From: JAMCRM01 sp041685075
GTDB taxonomy: Bacteria; Acidobacteriota; Terriglobia; Bryobacterales; Bryobacteraceae
Direction of reading: 5' to 3'
DNA: 12,283 nt
NCBI GenBank assembly: GCA_041685075.1
Contig: JAWLGN010000162.1
Span: 1-12,283 of the forward strand
Shown: piece by piece, positions 6,715-12,283 of the stretch
Layout: each line of letters opens with the position of its first letter
Position numbering within the stretch: the stretch's first letter is position 1
Notes under the pieces: generated by a model
Told to the model about the DNA's origin: nothing
Database searches by the model: none
Seen by the model: the letters and a program-made list of their open reading frames with translations, nothing else
Made by a program: the position numbers and the translations under genes

Positions 6715-7746
6715 ATGCAGCTCAAACCCCTGAAGGAACAGGTGGTCGTGGTATTCGGCGCATCGAGCGGCATCGGCCGCGGAACCGCCCTGCGCTTTGC
6801 CCGCCGCGGCGCCCGCGTGGTAGCTGCCGCGCGCGGCCGCGAAGGGCTGGACTCGCTGGTGGAAACCATCCACGGCTTCGGCGGCCAGGCCCTGGCGGTC
6901 CCTGCGGAGGCGGCGGACGTCGAGCAGGTGCGCGCCGTGGCCGAAGAAGCCGCCCGCGCCTTCGGCGGCTTCGATACCTGGGTGCACGTGGCCGCCGTCT
7001 CCATCTGGGCCGGCTTCGAAGAAACCACCCCGGAGGAGTTCCGCCGGGTCATCGAAGTCAACCTGCTGGGGCAGGTGTGGGGCGCCAGGGCCGCCCTGCC
7101 CCACCTGCGCCGCCGCGGCGGAGGCGCCCTCATCCACGTCACCTCCGCGGAAGCCTACGTGGCGCTCCCGCTCCAGAGCGCCTACGCCGCCTCCAAGGCG
7201 GGAGTCACCGCCATGATCGACGCGCTGCGCCGCGAACTCGAGGCCGAGGGCGCTCCCATCTCCGTCACCAACGTGCTGCCCGCCAGCATCAACACCCCGC
7301 TGTTCAGCAAGACCGCCACCCGGCTGGGGGTGAAGCCCCGCCCCATTCCCCCCATCTATGAACCCGGCGCCGTGGCCGCCGTGATCCTCTACGCCGCCAC
7401 GCACCCTGTGAAGCGCATCTACGCCGGCGGTGCGGCGCGCTTCTTCACCCTGGCCCATACGCTGGCGCCCGGGGTTGTGGACCGTGTGCTCGCCCGCCGC
7501 GGCATTCCGGCGCAGCGCAGCCGGGAAGCCCGCCCTCCCGCGCACCACGGCAACCTGTTTCGCCCCGTGCCCGATAACCGCACCACCGGCGATTTCACTT
7601 CCGAGACGCGCCGCGCGAGCGTCTACAGTTGGCTGGAAACGCATCCGGCGGGCGCGCTCGCCCTGGCCGGCGCCGCGCTCGGCGCCGCCGGCTGGCTGGC
7701 CGCGCGCGGCGCCCGGAAAGCCTCATCTTCTGGTACTCTCTGTTGA
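6715..7746 (+). CDS. SDR-family oxidoreductase with C-terminal hydrophobic segment
   Basis: The 343-residue product is longer than the classical 250-residue SDR. The Rossmann domain shows GASSGIG (15-21), the active-site N116 in VNLLG, and S144 / Y157 / K161 (TSAEAY and YAASK), so it should be a working NAD(P)-dependent dehydrogenase or reductase. The usual NNAG strand motif is replaced by HVAAVS (91-96). After the core (to about 250), a basic and proline-rich linker (260-300) leads to a short hydrophobic stretch, 313-330, that could tether the enzyme to the membrane. ATG 6715 has a good GGAGGG. The stop TGA 7744-7746 is 8 bases before the methyltransferase start, and the two genes share a transcript by spacing. 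The substrate (alcohol, sugar or lipid carbonyl) is unknown. The family and catalytic competence are clear. Confidence 0.92.
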   Translation: MQLKPLKEQVVVVFGASSGIGRGTALRFARRGARVVAAARGREGLDSLVETIHGFGGQALAVPAEAADVEQVRAVAEEAARAFGGFDTWVHVAAVSIWAGFEETTPEEFRRVIEVNLLGQVWGARAALPHLRRRGGGALIHVTSAEAYVALPLQSAYAASKAGVTAMIDALRRELEAEGAPISVTNVLPASINTPLFSKTATRLGVKPRPIPPIYEPGAVAAVILYAATHPVKRIYAGGAARFFTLAHTLAPGVVDRVLARRGIPAQRSREARPPAHHGNLFRPVPDNRTTGDFTSETRRASVYSWLETHPAGALALAGAALGAAGWLAARGARKASSSGTLC

Positions 7747-7750
7747 GGAG
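7746..7750 (+). promoter_or_regulatory. Ribosome binding site of the methyltransferase gene
   Basis: AGGAG begins on the last base of the SDR stop codon and sits 4 bases before ATG 7755. It confirms that start, which matters because this start gives the protein its signal-like N-terminus, and it implies coupling to the SDR gene. Confidence 0.75.
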
Positions 7751-7754
7751 ATTT

Positions 7755-8288
7755 ATGCAGCGACGAAACCTGCTTCCCGTGCTGGCCTTGTGCCTGTTAT
7801 TGCCCGGAGTCATGGCCCAGCAGGCCGCCCGCACTCCGGATGTGCCCTATGTCCCCACGCCCAACGAGGTAGTGGACGCCATGCTCGATATGGCCAAGGT
7901 CACCAAGAACGACGTGGTCTACGACCTGGGCTGCGGAGACGGCCGCATCGTCATCGGGGCCGCCAAACGCGGCGCGCGCGGCGTGGGGGTGGACATCAAC
8001 CCCGAACGCATCGCCGAGGCGAACCGTAATGCCAAGGCGGCCGGAGTCACCAACCGCGTCCGCTTTATCGAAGGCGACCTGTTCACCGCGCCCATTTCCG
8101 AGGCCACCGTGGTGACCCTCTACCTGCTCCCCTCGGTGAACCTGAAGCTGAAGCCGCGGCTGCTTTCGGAACTCAAACCCGGCACCCGCATCGTCTCTCA
8201 CAGCTTCGACATGGGCGACTGGAAGCCGGAAAAGACGCAGGAACTCAACGGCCGTTACGTTTACTACTGGGTAGTGCCGGCGCGGTAG
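7755..8288 (+). CDS. Small class I SAM-dependent methyltransferase with an apparent signal peptide
   Basis: The product has 177 residues. Residues 1-21 form a textbook Sec signal: MQRR, a hydrophobic core (NLLPVLALCLLLPG), and a small-residue VMA-QQ cleavage site. Then YVPTP (32-36) opens a Rossmann methyltransferase: motif I VVYDLGCGDGRIV (54-66), acidic residue D80 in GVDINPER for the SAM ribose, motif II-like EGDLF (106-110), and ATVVTLYLLP (117-126) in the motif IV position. The LYLLP and SHSFDMGDW (148-156) stretches resemble the ATPSCKMT/FAM173-like lysine methyltransferases more than small-molecule enzymes; that comparison is from memory. Export is puzzling because SAM is cytoplasmic; the N-terminus may instead be an uncleaved anchor. 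The ribosome binding site is clear. The stop directly abuts the stop of the convergent glycosyltransferase gene with no intervening base. The methyl acceptor is unknown. Confidence 0.9.
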   Translation: MQRRNLLPVLALCLLLPGVMAQQAARTPDVPYVPTPNEVVDAMLDMAKVTKNDVVYDLGCGDGRIVIGAAKRGARGVGVDINPERIAEANRNAKAAGVTNRVRFIEGDLFTAPISEATVVTLYLLPSVNLKLKPRLLSELKPGTRIVSHSFDMGDWKPEKTQELNGRYVYYWVVPAR

Positions 8289-9368
8289 TCAGCGGACGGC
8301 GCTGCCCGCCCTGGCCGCTTCCTTCGCGTAGGTCTCCAGTTCCTCGGCGCGCCGCGCGGCCGTGTGGCCGGCCAGCACGCGTCTGCGCGCGCGCAGTCCC
8401 ACCGCCGCCAGCTCCGCCGGCGGCATCTCCCTCAGGTAGCCGAGCACCTCCGCGGGCGATTCCGCCACCAGGATTTCGCGCCCGATCTCGAAGAACGTCC
8501 CCAGCCCCTCCCAAGGGTCGCTCACGATGGGGGTGCCGCAGGCCGCCGCCTCGAACAGCCGTACGCTCGGCGAATAACCCGCCCGCCGCATGTCCGCCCG
8601 CGTAATGTTCAACGTCAGCCGCTGGGAGTTGTAAAACGCCCGGTGGAGCGCCGGCGGCAGGTGCTCGATGCGCGCCACGTTGCCCGGCCAGCGCAGGGCC
8701 GCCGGATAGAGCGGCCCCGCCACCACGAACCGGCCCGCACGCCAGAGGCGCGCCGGTTCCAGCAGCAGGCACCGCAAGTGCTCCTGGCGGTCTTCGCTGT
8801 AGGTGCCGATATAGCCCAGGTCCCACTCCAGCGGAATCGCCTCCGGGTAGTATGTCTCCGGGTCCGCCGAGCAGTACAGCACGCGCGCGCACGGCGCGCC
8901 GTAGCGCCGCTCGATGTGCTCCAGAATCGGTCCCCCGGTGAACGACAGGTAGAGCCTGTAGCGCGGGATCAACTCCGGCGAGAGATACTCCCGCTCCCCG
9001 CGCTCGAGTTTGGCCAGCGTCACCGGGGTGTCGATGTCGTAGAAGGCCGGCAGGCCTTGCGTCGTCTGAATCACCCACTCCCCCACCGCCACGCCCTCCG
9101 GCACGTAGGAGCCCACGATGGCGAGATCCGCCTCCCGCACCTCGCGGGCGAAGCGGTCCTCGAGTTCCTCCAGGCTGCCGTAGAGTTCCGTGCGGCCGTA
9201 GGGCGGCTCCGGCAGGTCGCGGTTCGCGGCATACCACGGGGTATCGCGTTCCAGGAAGGTCACCTCGTGGCCGCGGCGCTCCAGTTCCCGCATCAGCCCG
9301 CGATAGGTGGTGGCGTGGCCGTTGCCCCAGGAGGACGTGATCGAGAGCCCCAGGATGACGATCTTCAT
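8289..9368 (-). CDS. CgeB-like glycosyltransferase (third of three)
   Basis: This 359-residue protein has a GT-B layout. The N-terminal Rossmann half starts MKIVILGLSIT and has WGNGHATTYRGLMREL (14-29), which resembles the sugar-acceptor side of CgeB/DUF3880 proteins. The C-terminal half (about 180-345) is of the Glyco_trans_1_2 type, with GYIGTY (185-190) and the nucleotide-sugar signature GYSPSVRLFEAAACGTPIVS (264-283), in which E273 is the expected donor-binding glutamate. It ends with the VLAGHTAARRAEELE segment shared in the operon. It is cytoplasmic, with no membrane segment. The start overlaps the previous gene's stop as ATGA (9365-9368), so it is translationally coupled. It is a clear paralog of the 9365-10465 product; both share W-x-x-G-x-x-T-x-Y-R-G near the N-terminus. 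Donor and acceptor cannot be read from the sequence. Confidence 0.9.
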   Translation of the reverse strand: MKIVILGLSITSSWGNGHATTYRGLMRELERRGHEVTFLERDTPWYAANRDLPEPPYGRTELYGSLEELEDRFAREVREADLAIVGSYVPEGVAVGEWVIQTTQGLPAFYDIDTPVTLAKLERGEREYLSPELIPRYRLYLSFTGGPILEHIERRYGAPCARVLYCSADPETYYPEAIPLEWDLGYIGTYSEDRQEHLRCLLLEPARLWRAGRFVVAGPLYPAALRWPGNVARIEHLPPALHRAFYNSQRLTLNITRADMRRAGYSPSVRLFEAAACGTPIVSDPWEGLGTFFEIGREILVAESPAEVLGYLREMPPAELAAVGLRARRRVLAGHTAARRAEELETYAKEAARAGSAVR

Positions 9369-10465
9369 ACCGGCACCGCCGCCCTGGGGGCCCTGCCCTC
9401 CAGCAGCCGCTCCACCTGTACCGCACGGTGCGCGTAGGTATGCTCCGCGAGAATGCGCCGGCGGCCCCGCATGCCGATTTCGCGCGCGCGTTTGGGCGTG
9501 AGCGCCGCGGCGTGCGCCGCCACTTCCGCGCCGTCCTGCGCCACCAGCACTTCCGCCCCCGGCTCCAGGAACAGCTCGATTCCCTCCCAGGCGTCGGTCA
9601 CGATGCAGGCGCCCGCGCCCGCCGCCTCGAAGACCCGCGTGGCCGGCGAATAACCGTAGCGCGCCATGCTCTCCCGCGAGATGTTCAGCACCGCCCGCGT
9701 GCTCGAGTGGAAGGCGTTGTGGTCGCGCGTGTAGACGTGTCCCAAGCGCGCCACGTTGGGGGGCATGGGCTTGTCCTCCCAGCCCGCGCCGCCCAGCACG
9801 AATCGACCGCTCGAAAGCACGGCCGCCCGCAGGAAGAACTCTTCCACGCGCGCCTCGCGGTCCGGCAGCCGGTTGCCCAGAAATCCGACCAAACCTTCGA
9901 AACGCGCGTCCGGCGCTACCGGGAAGTGGGTCTCCGGGTCCAGCGCGTTATAGACCGGCACGCAATCCCGCGCGCCCAGTTGCCTGTAGGCCCGCGCCAC
10001 CGGCTCGCCGCCGCCGTAGGTCAGCACCAGGTCGTAGCAGGGGATCAGTTCCGCGAACGGATCGGCGGGGTTGCGGTGCACGCGGTCGAGCGTGGCGGGC
10101 GCGTCCACGTCCCAGAAGACCACTTGCCTGGACGGCCCGCGCAGGTCCGGCACCGCGCGCTCGAGCAATCGGTCGAAGACCCCCACGCCGCTCGCCTTCA
10201 CCACCACGTCGGCCGCGCGCGCCTCCTCCAGCATGCGGCAGACCTCTTCGTCCCCCGCGGACGAATAGACCACCACCCGCGCCCACGGCGGATCGTCGAT
10301 ATCGCGATGCCGCTGCCGGTCGTAGGCGTCCGGTTCGTAGAACGTGATGCGGTGGCCGCGCGCCGCGAGCGCCCGCAGCATCCCGCGGTAGTAGGTAGCG
10401 GCGCCGTTCCAGTACGCCGAGACCAGGCTGGAGCCGAAGAACGCGATCTCGAGCGGTTCAGGCAT
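9365..10465 (-). CDS. CgeB-like glycosyltransferase (second of three)
   Basis: The 366-residue GT-B protein is the closest paralog of the 8289-9368 product. Shared features in order: FFGSSLVSAYWNGAATYYRG (9-28), RGHRITFYEPD (36-46), a DIDDPP loop (55-60), FWDVDAPATL (117-126), GFLGNR (194-199) and the donor motif YGYSPATRVFEAAGAGACIV (270-289) with E280. It closes with RRILAEHTYAHRA (336-348). No membrane segment or signal is visible. I chose ATG 10465 because it starts the conserved strand (PLEIAFFGSS) and overlaps the preceding gene's TGA by 8 bases (10458-10465), typical of coupling; a longer frame from 10510 would lie mostly inside the preceding gene. There is no Shine-Dalgarno, in line with reinitiation. 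The product probably transfers a sugar to a glycan or glycoconjugate acceptor in the same pathway as its neighbours. Confidence 0.9.
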   Translation of the reverse strand: MPEPLEIAFFGSSLVSAYWNGAATYYRGMLRALAARGHRITFYEPDAYDRQRHRDIDDPPWARVVVYSSAGDEEVCRMLEEARAADVVVKASGVGVFDRLLERAVPDLRGPSRQVVFWDVDAPATLDRVHRNPADPFAELIPCYDLVLTYGGGEPVARAYRQLGARDCVPVYNALDPETHFPVAPDARFEGLVGFLGNRLPDREARVEEFFLRAAVLSSGRFVLGGAGWEDKPMPPNVARLGHVYTRDHNAFHSSTRAVLNISRESMARYGYSPATRVFEAAGAGACIVTDAWEGIELFLEPGAEVLVAQDGAEVAAHAAALTPKRAREIGMRGRRRILAEHTYAHRAVQVERLLEGRAPRAAVPV

Positions 10466-11579
10466 GCAGCATGTGAGCGACCGGTTCGGCGATCCCCAGT
10501 TGGCTGGCAATCTCCATCAGTTCGTCGGCGCGGTGCGCGCAGGTATGCCGCGCCAGAATCGTCTGGCGCCCGTGCAGCGCCAGCTCCCGGGCCATCCCGC
10601 GATCCTCCACCAGGGCGCGCAGATGTTCCTTCATCTCTGCCCCGTTGGCCGCCACCAGGTAGTCCCGCCCCTGCTGGAATAACCCTTCCACGTCGTCCCA
10701 GGGTGCTGAAACCAGCGGAATGCCGCAGGCCAGCGCCTCGAACATCCGGATGGTGGGGATGCCGCGCAGCGCGTCGGCATAGGGCCGCCGCGGTACGTGC
10801 ACGGTGGCGCGGAAGCGGGAGTAGACCTCCGGCGCGTCGTAGTTGGGCAGCCAGCCGCGGTACTCGAATCCGGAGGCGGCCAGCGCGCGCTGGGCTTCCT
10901 CGGGATAGCGCACCCCGTGCACCCGCCCCCGCAGGCCCAGCTCTCTCACCGGGCGCAGCAGAAACTCCTCCAGCTCCGCCGTGCGCTCGCCGTCGCCCCA
11001 GTTCCCGATCCACACTACGTCGCCTTCCTGGTCCAGGTAGGGGATGTGGTGGAAGATGCGGGTGTCGGCGGCCTCGTGCCAGGTCCAGGCGCGCTGCGCC
11101 CAGCCGCGCTCCAGGTAGAGATCGCGCAGCACGTTGCCGAACGCCAGCACGCCGTCGTAGTAGCGCAGGTCGTACTCCGCCATGGCGCCCGGATCGGTCA
11201 CGGCGCGATGGTGCGTGTCGTGGAACAGCAGCGCGTAGCCGCCGTGCCGCGCACGGTGCAGCCCCAGACGCCGCACCATCTCGGGGATGTTCCATTCGTG
11301 CACCAGCACCAGCGAGGCGCCCTCCAGCGCGCGGTCCAGGTCGATGGTACCCGAATCGTAGCGCACGCTCTCCAGCTCCGGGTAGACCTCGCGGAAACGG
11401 CGCAGCGGCCACTCCCCGTGTTCCGCCACCAGGTTCCGGATGCTCCACCCGTCCAGGGGTTCGTAGATATCCACCTGGTGTCCCCGCCCGACCAGCTCCG
11501 TCGCCACCCCGCGCAGGAAATGGGCATTCCCGTGGTTCCAGTCGGACAGCAGGGAATGACAGAAAATCGTGATTCGCAT
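10458..11579 (-). CDS. CgeB-like glycosyltransferase (first of three)
   Basis: The 373-residue GT-B protein is the most divergent of the three. It starts MRITIFCHSLLSDWNHGNAH (1-20), followed by FLRG, matching the W-x-x-G-x-x-x-x-R-G pattern of the others. Middle features are LLFHDTHHRAV (117-127), in place of the DxD/ATL segment, and WIGNWGDGERT (190-200). The donor-site signature is IRMFEALACGIPLVSAPW (277-294) with E281, followed by TILARHTCAHRADELMEIA (340-358), the operon-wide C-terminal segment. ATG 11579 is 2 bases after the SDR stop and has AAGGA at 11588-11592. The frame is open up to 11915, but that part is antisense-like shadow of the SDR gene. Function: sugar transfer in glycan assembly, donor and acceptor unknown. 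Confidence 0.9.
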   Translation of the reverse strand: MRITIFCHSLLSDWNHGNAHFLRGVATELVGRGHQVDIYEPLDGWSIRNLVAEHGEWPLRRFREVYPELESVRYDSGTIDLDRALEGASLVLVHEWNIPEMVRRLGLHRARHGGYALLFHDTHHRAVTDPGAMAEYDLRYYDGVLAFGNVLRDLYLERGWAQRAWTWHEAADTRIFHHIPYLDQEGDVVWIGNWGDGERTAELEEFLLRPVRELGLRGRVHGVRYPEEAQRALAASGFEYRGWLPNYDAPEVYSRFRATVHVPRRPYADALRGIPTIRMFEALACGIPLVSAPWDDVEGLFQQGRDYLVAANGAEMKEHLRALVEDRGMARELALHGRQTILARHTCAHRADELMEIASQLGIAEPVAHMLHA

Positions 11580-11581
11580 CG

Positions 11582-12283
11582 TTACCGTCCTTCGACCTCT
11601 TGCGGCTGCAGATACTCCCTCGCAGCCGAGCGGCCCAACGTCGTGAGTGCGTTCCAAGTCCGGGTCCGGTTCACCGCCGCCTCCGATCCGGGCGTCTTGG
11701 CCTGGTCCCCCTGTCCCCGCGGCAGCAACCGGTTCACCAGCCCGAGCATATCGCTCGTGATGCCCGGGAACAACCCATGGAAGACGGCCAGCAGGTTGGC
11801 CGGAATCGTCAACACGCGCTCGGCCTCGCCGCGCCGTGTAGCCATCACGATCTGGCGCGCCGCGCGCCGCGCGCTCATGGTGATGCCCGGCGCGCTCGCG
11901 CTCACCCCGAACCACGCCGAATCGCCCGGAGTCGAGAACAGCGCGTTCAGATACGATCCCGTGCGCATCAGCCCCGGCACGATGGTGGTGACCTGGATGC
12001 CGCGCGGCTTCAACTCTGCCCGCAGCCCCTCGGAAAATCCCACCGTGGCGAACTTCGCGGAGTTGTACGGCAGCAGGTGCGGCACGCTCGCCTTTCCCCC
12101 GATGGAGGTGATGTTGACGATGCGCCCGCTTCCCCGCTCGAGAAAATGCGGCAGCGCCGCCAGGGTCATGTGGACGGTGCCCCAGAACATCACGTTGATG
12201 GCGGCGCCGAAATCCGTCAGGGTCATGGTCTCCACCGGGCCCACTTGTATGATGCCGGCGTTGTTCACCAGGATGTCGAGACG
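11582..12283 (-). CDS. SDR-family oxidoreductase, partial (N-terminus outside window)
   Basis: 233 residues are visible; the frame runs off the right edge. The window begins inside the fold at RLDILVNNAG, so about 75-90 residues with the TGxxxGIG cofactor motif are missing, and the GTG at 12268 is an internal valine, not a start. Visible catalytic residues (numbered from the edge) are N30 (INVMFWG), S60 (NITSIGG), Y73 and K77 (YNSAK), a complete classical SDR set. IVPGLMRTG (101-109) follows the active site, and a hydrophobic C-terminal stretch, ANLLAVFHGLFPG (152-164), precedes a basic tail. The stop is 2 bases before the first glycosyltransferase, so it is in that operon. It may oxidise or reduce a sugar or lipid used by the transferases, or be simply co-transcribed. 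The family is certain; substrate unknown. Confidence 0.93.
   Translation of the reverse strand, partial: RLDILVNNAGIIQVGPVETMTLTDFGAAINVMFWGTVHMTLAALPHFLERGSGRIVNITSIGGKASVPHLLPYNSAKFATVGFSEGLRAELKPRGIQVTTIVPGLMRTGSYLNALFSTPGDSAWFGVSASAPGITMSARRAARQIVMATRRGEAERVLTIPANLLAVFHGLFPGITSDMLGLVNRLLPRGQGDQAKTPGSEAAVNRTRTWNALTTLGRSAAREYLQPQEVEGR
11588..11592 (-). promoter_or_regulatory. Ribosome binding site of the first glycosyltransferase gene
   Basis: AAGGA on the minus strand lies 8 bases before ATG 11579 and inside the last codons of the SDR gene. It decides the start against the longer open frame. Confidence 0.6.

Noticed and set aside
8364..9437. Plus-strand open frame of 357 codons
   Set aside because: Antisense to the third glycosyltransferase; no recognisable motif and no ribosome binding site.
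9428..11572. Plus-strand open frame of 714 codons
   Set aside because: Antisense to two well-supported glycosyltransferases; the Arg/Pro/Ala-rich translation is a compositional artefact.
11580..11915. Upstream extension of the first glycosyltransferase
   Set aside because: It lies within the SDR gene in another frame; the conserved first strand begins at ATG 11579, with AAGGA in front.
1..12283. CRISPR array, tRNA/rRNA, insertion sequence, phage or defence genes
   Set aside because: No spaced direct repeats, no cloverleaf or rRNA-like stretches, no transposase, integrase, nuclease or terminal repeats were seen; almost all bases are accounted for by metabolic genes.

Overview
The window is a GC-rich (roughly 70% by eye), gene-dense stretch of bacterial chromosome. 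There is no sign of phage, plasmid, insertion sequence, CRISPR array or structural RNA gene. The gene content suggests a soil or sediment acidobacterium of the Bryobacterales/Solibacter kind, or a similar polysaccharide-degrading lineage: a Tat-exported enolase-superfamily enzyme beside a DUF1080 protein, a PIG-L deacetylase with an unusual ROK-like protein, and several SDRs. That assignment is inference from gene families, not a phylogenetic result.

Layout. (1) Bases 1-2440, plus strand: the C-terminal end of a probable glycoside-hydrolase-like protein, then a Tat-signal mandelate-racemase-type enzyme, then a membrane-anchored DUF1080 (3-keto-disaccharide hydrolase family) protein. They are packed with a 7-base gap and a 4-base ATGA overlap, and look like an envelope carbohydrate-processing unit. 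(2) Bases 2388-4647, minus strand: a ROK/hexokinase-fold protein followed by a PIG-L (LmbE-like) zinc deacetylase, a two-gene unit suggesting amino-sugar or N-acylated glycoside handling. The PIG-L gene overlaps the end of the DUF1080 gene tail to tail by 53 bases. (3) Bases 4718-5578, plus strand: a carbon-nitrogen hydrolase (nitrilase superfamily), transcribed divergently from the ROK gene. (4) Bases 5599-6570, minus strand: a membrane-anchored metallo-beta-lactamase-fold hydrolase of the UlaG/NAPE-PLD type. (5) Bases 6715-8288, plus strand: an SDR oxidoreductase with a C-terminal hydrophobic segment, followed by a small SAM-dependent methyltransferase that carries an apparent signal peptide. 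(6) Bases 8289-12283, minus strand: a tightly coupled operon of an SDR (its 5' end is outside the window) and three related CgeB-like glycosyltransferases.

How the genes fit together. Regions 1 and 2 are plausibly carbohydrate catabolism. Region 6 is glycan or glycoconjugate synthesis, with three consecutive paralogous glycosyltransferases and a possible tailoring dehydrogenase. Regions 3-5 are housekeeping-like hydrolases and modifying enzymes with no evident shared pathway. The most interesting parts are the three-glycosyltransferase array, the apparently exported SAM methyltransferase, and the ROK-like protein with an extra N-terminal domain and no zinc motif. I found no convincing new defence or mobile system.
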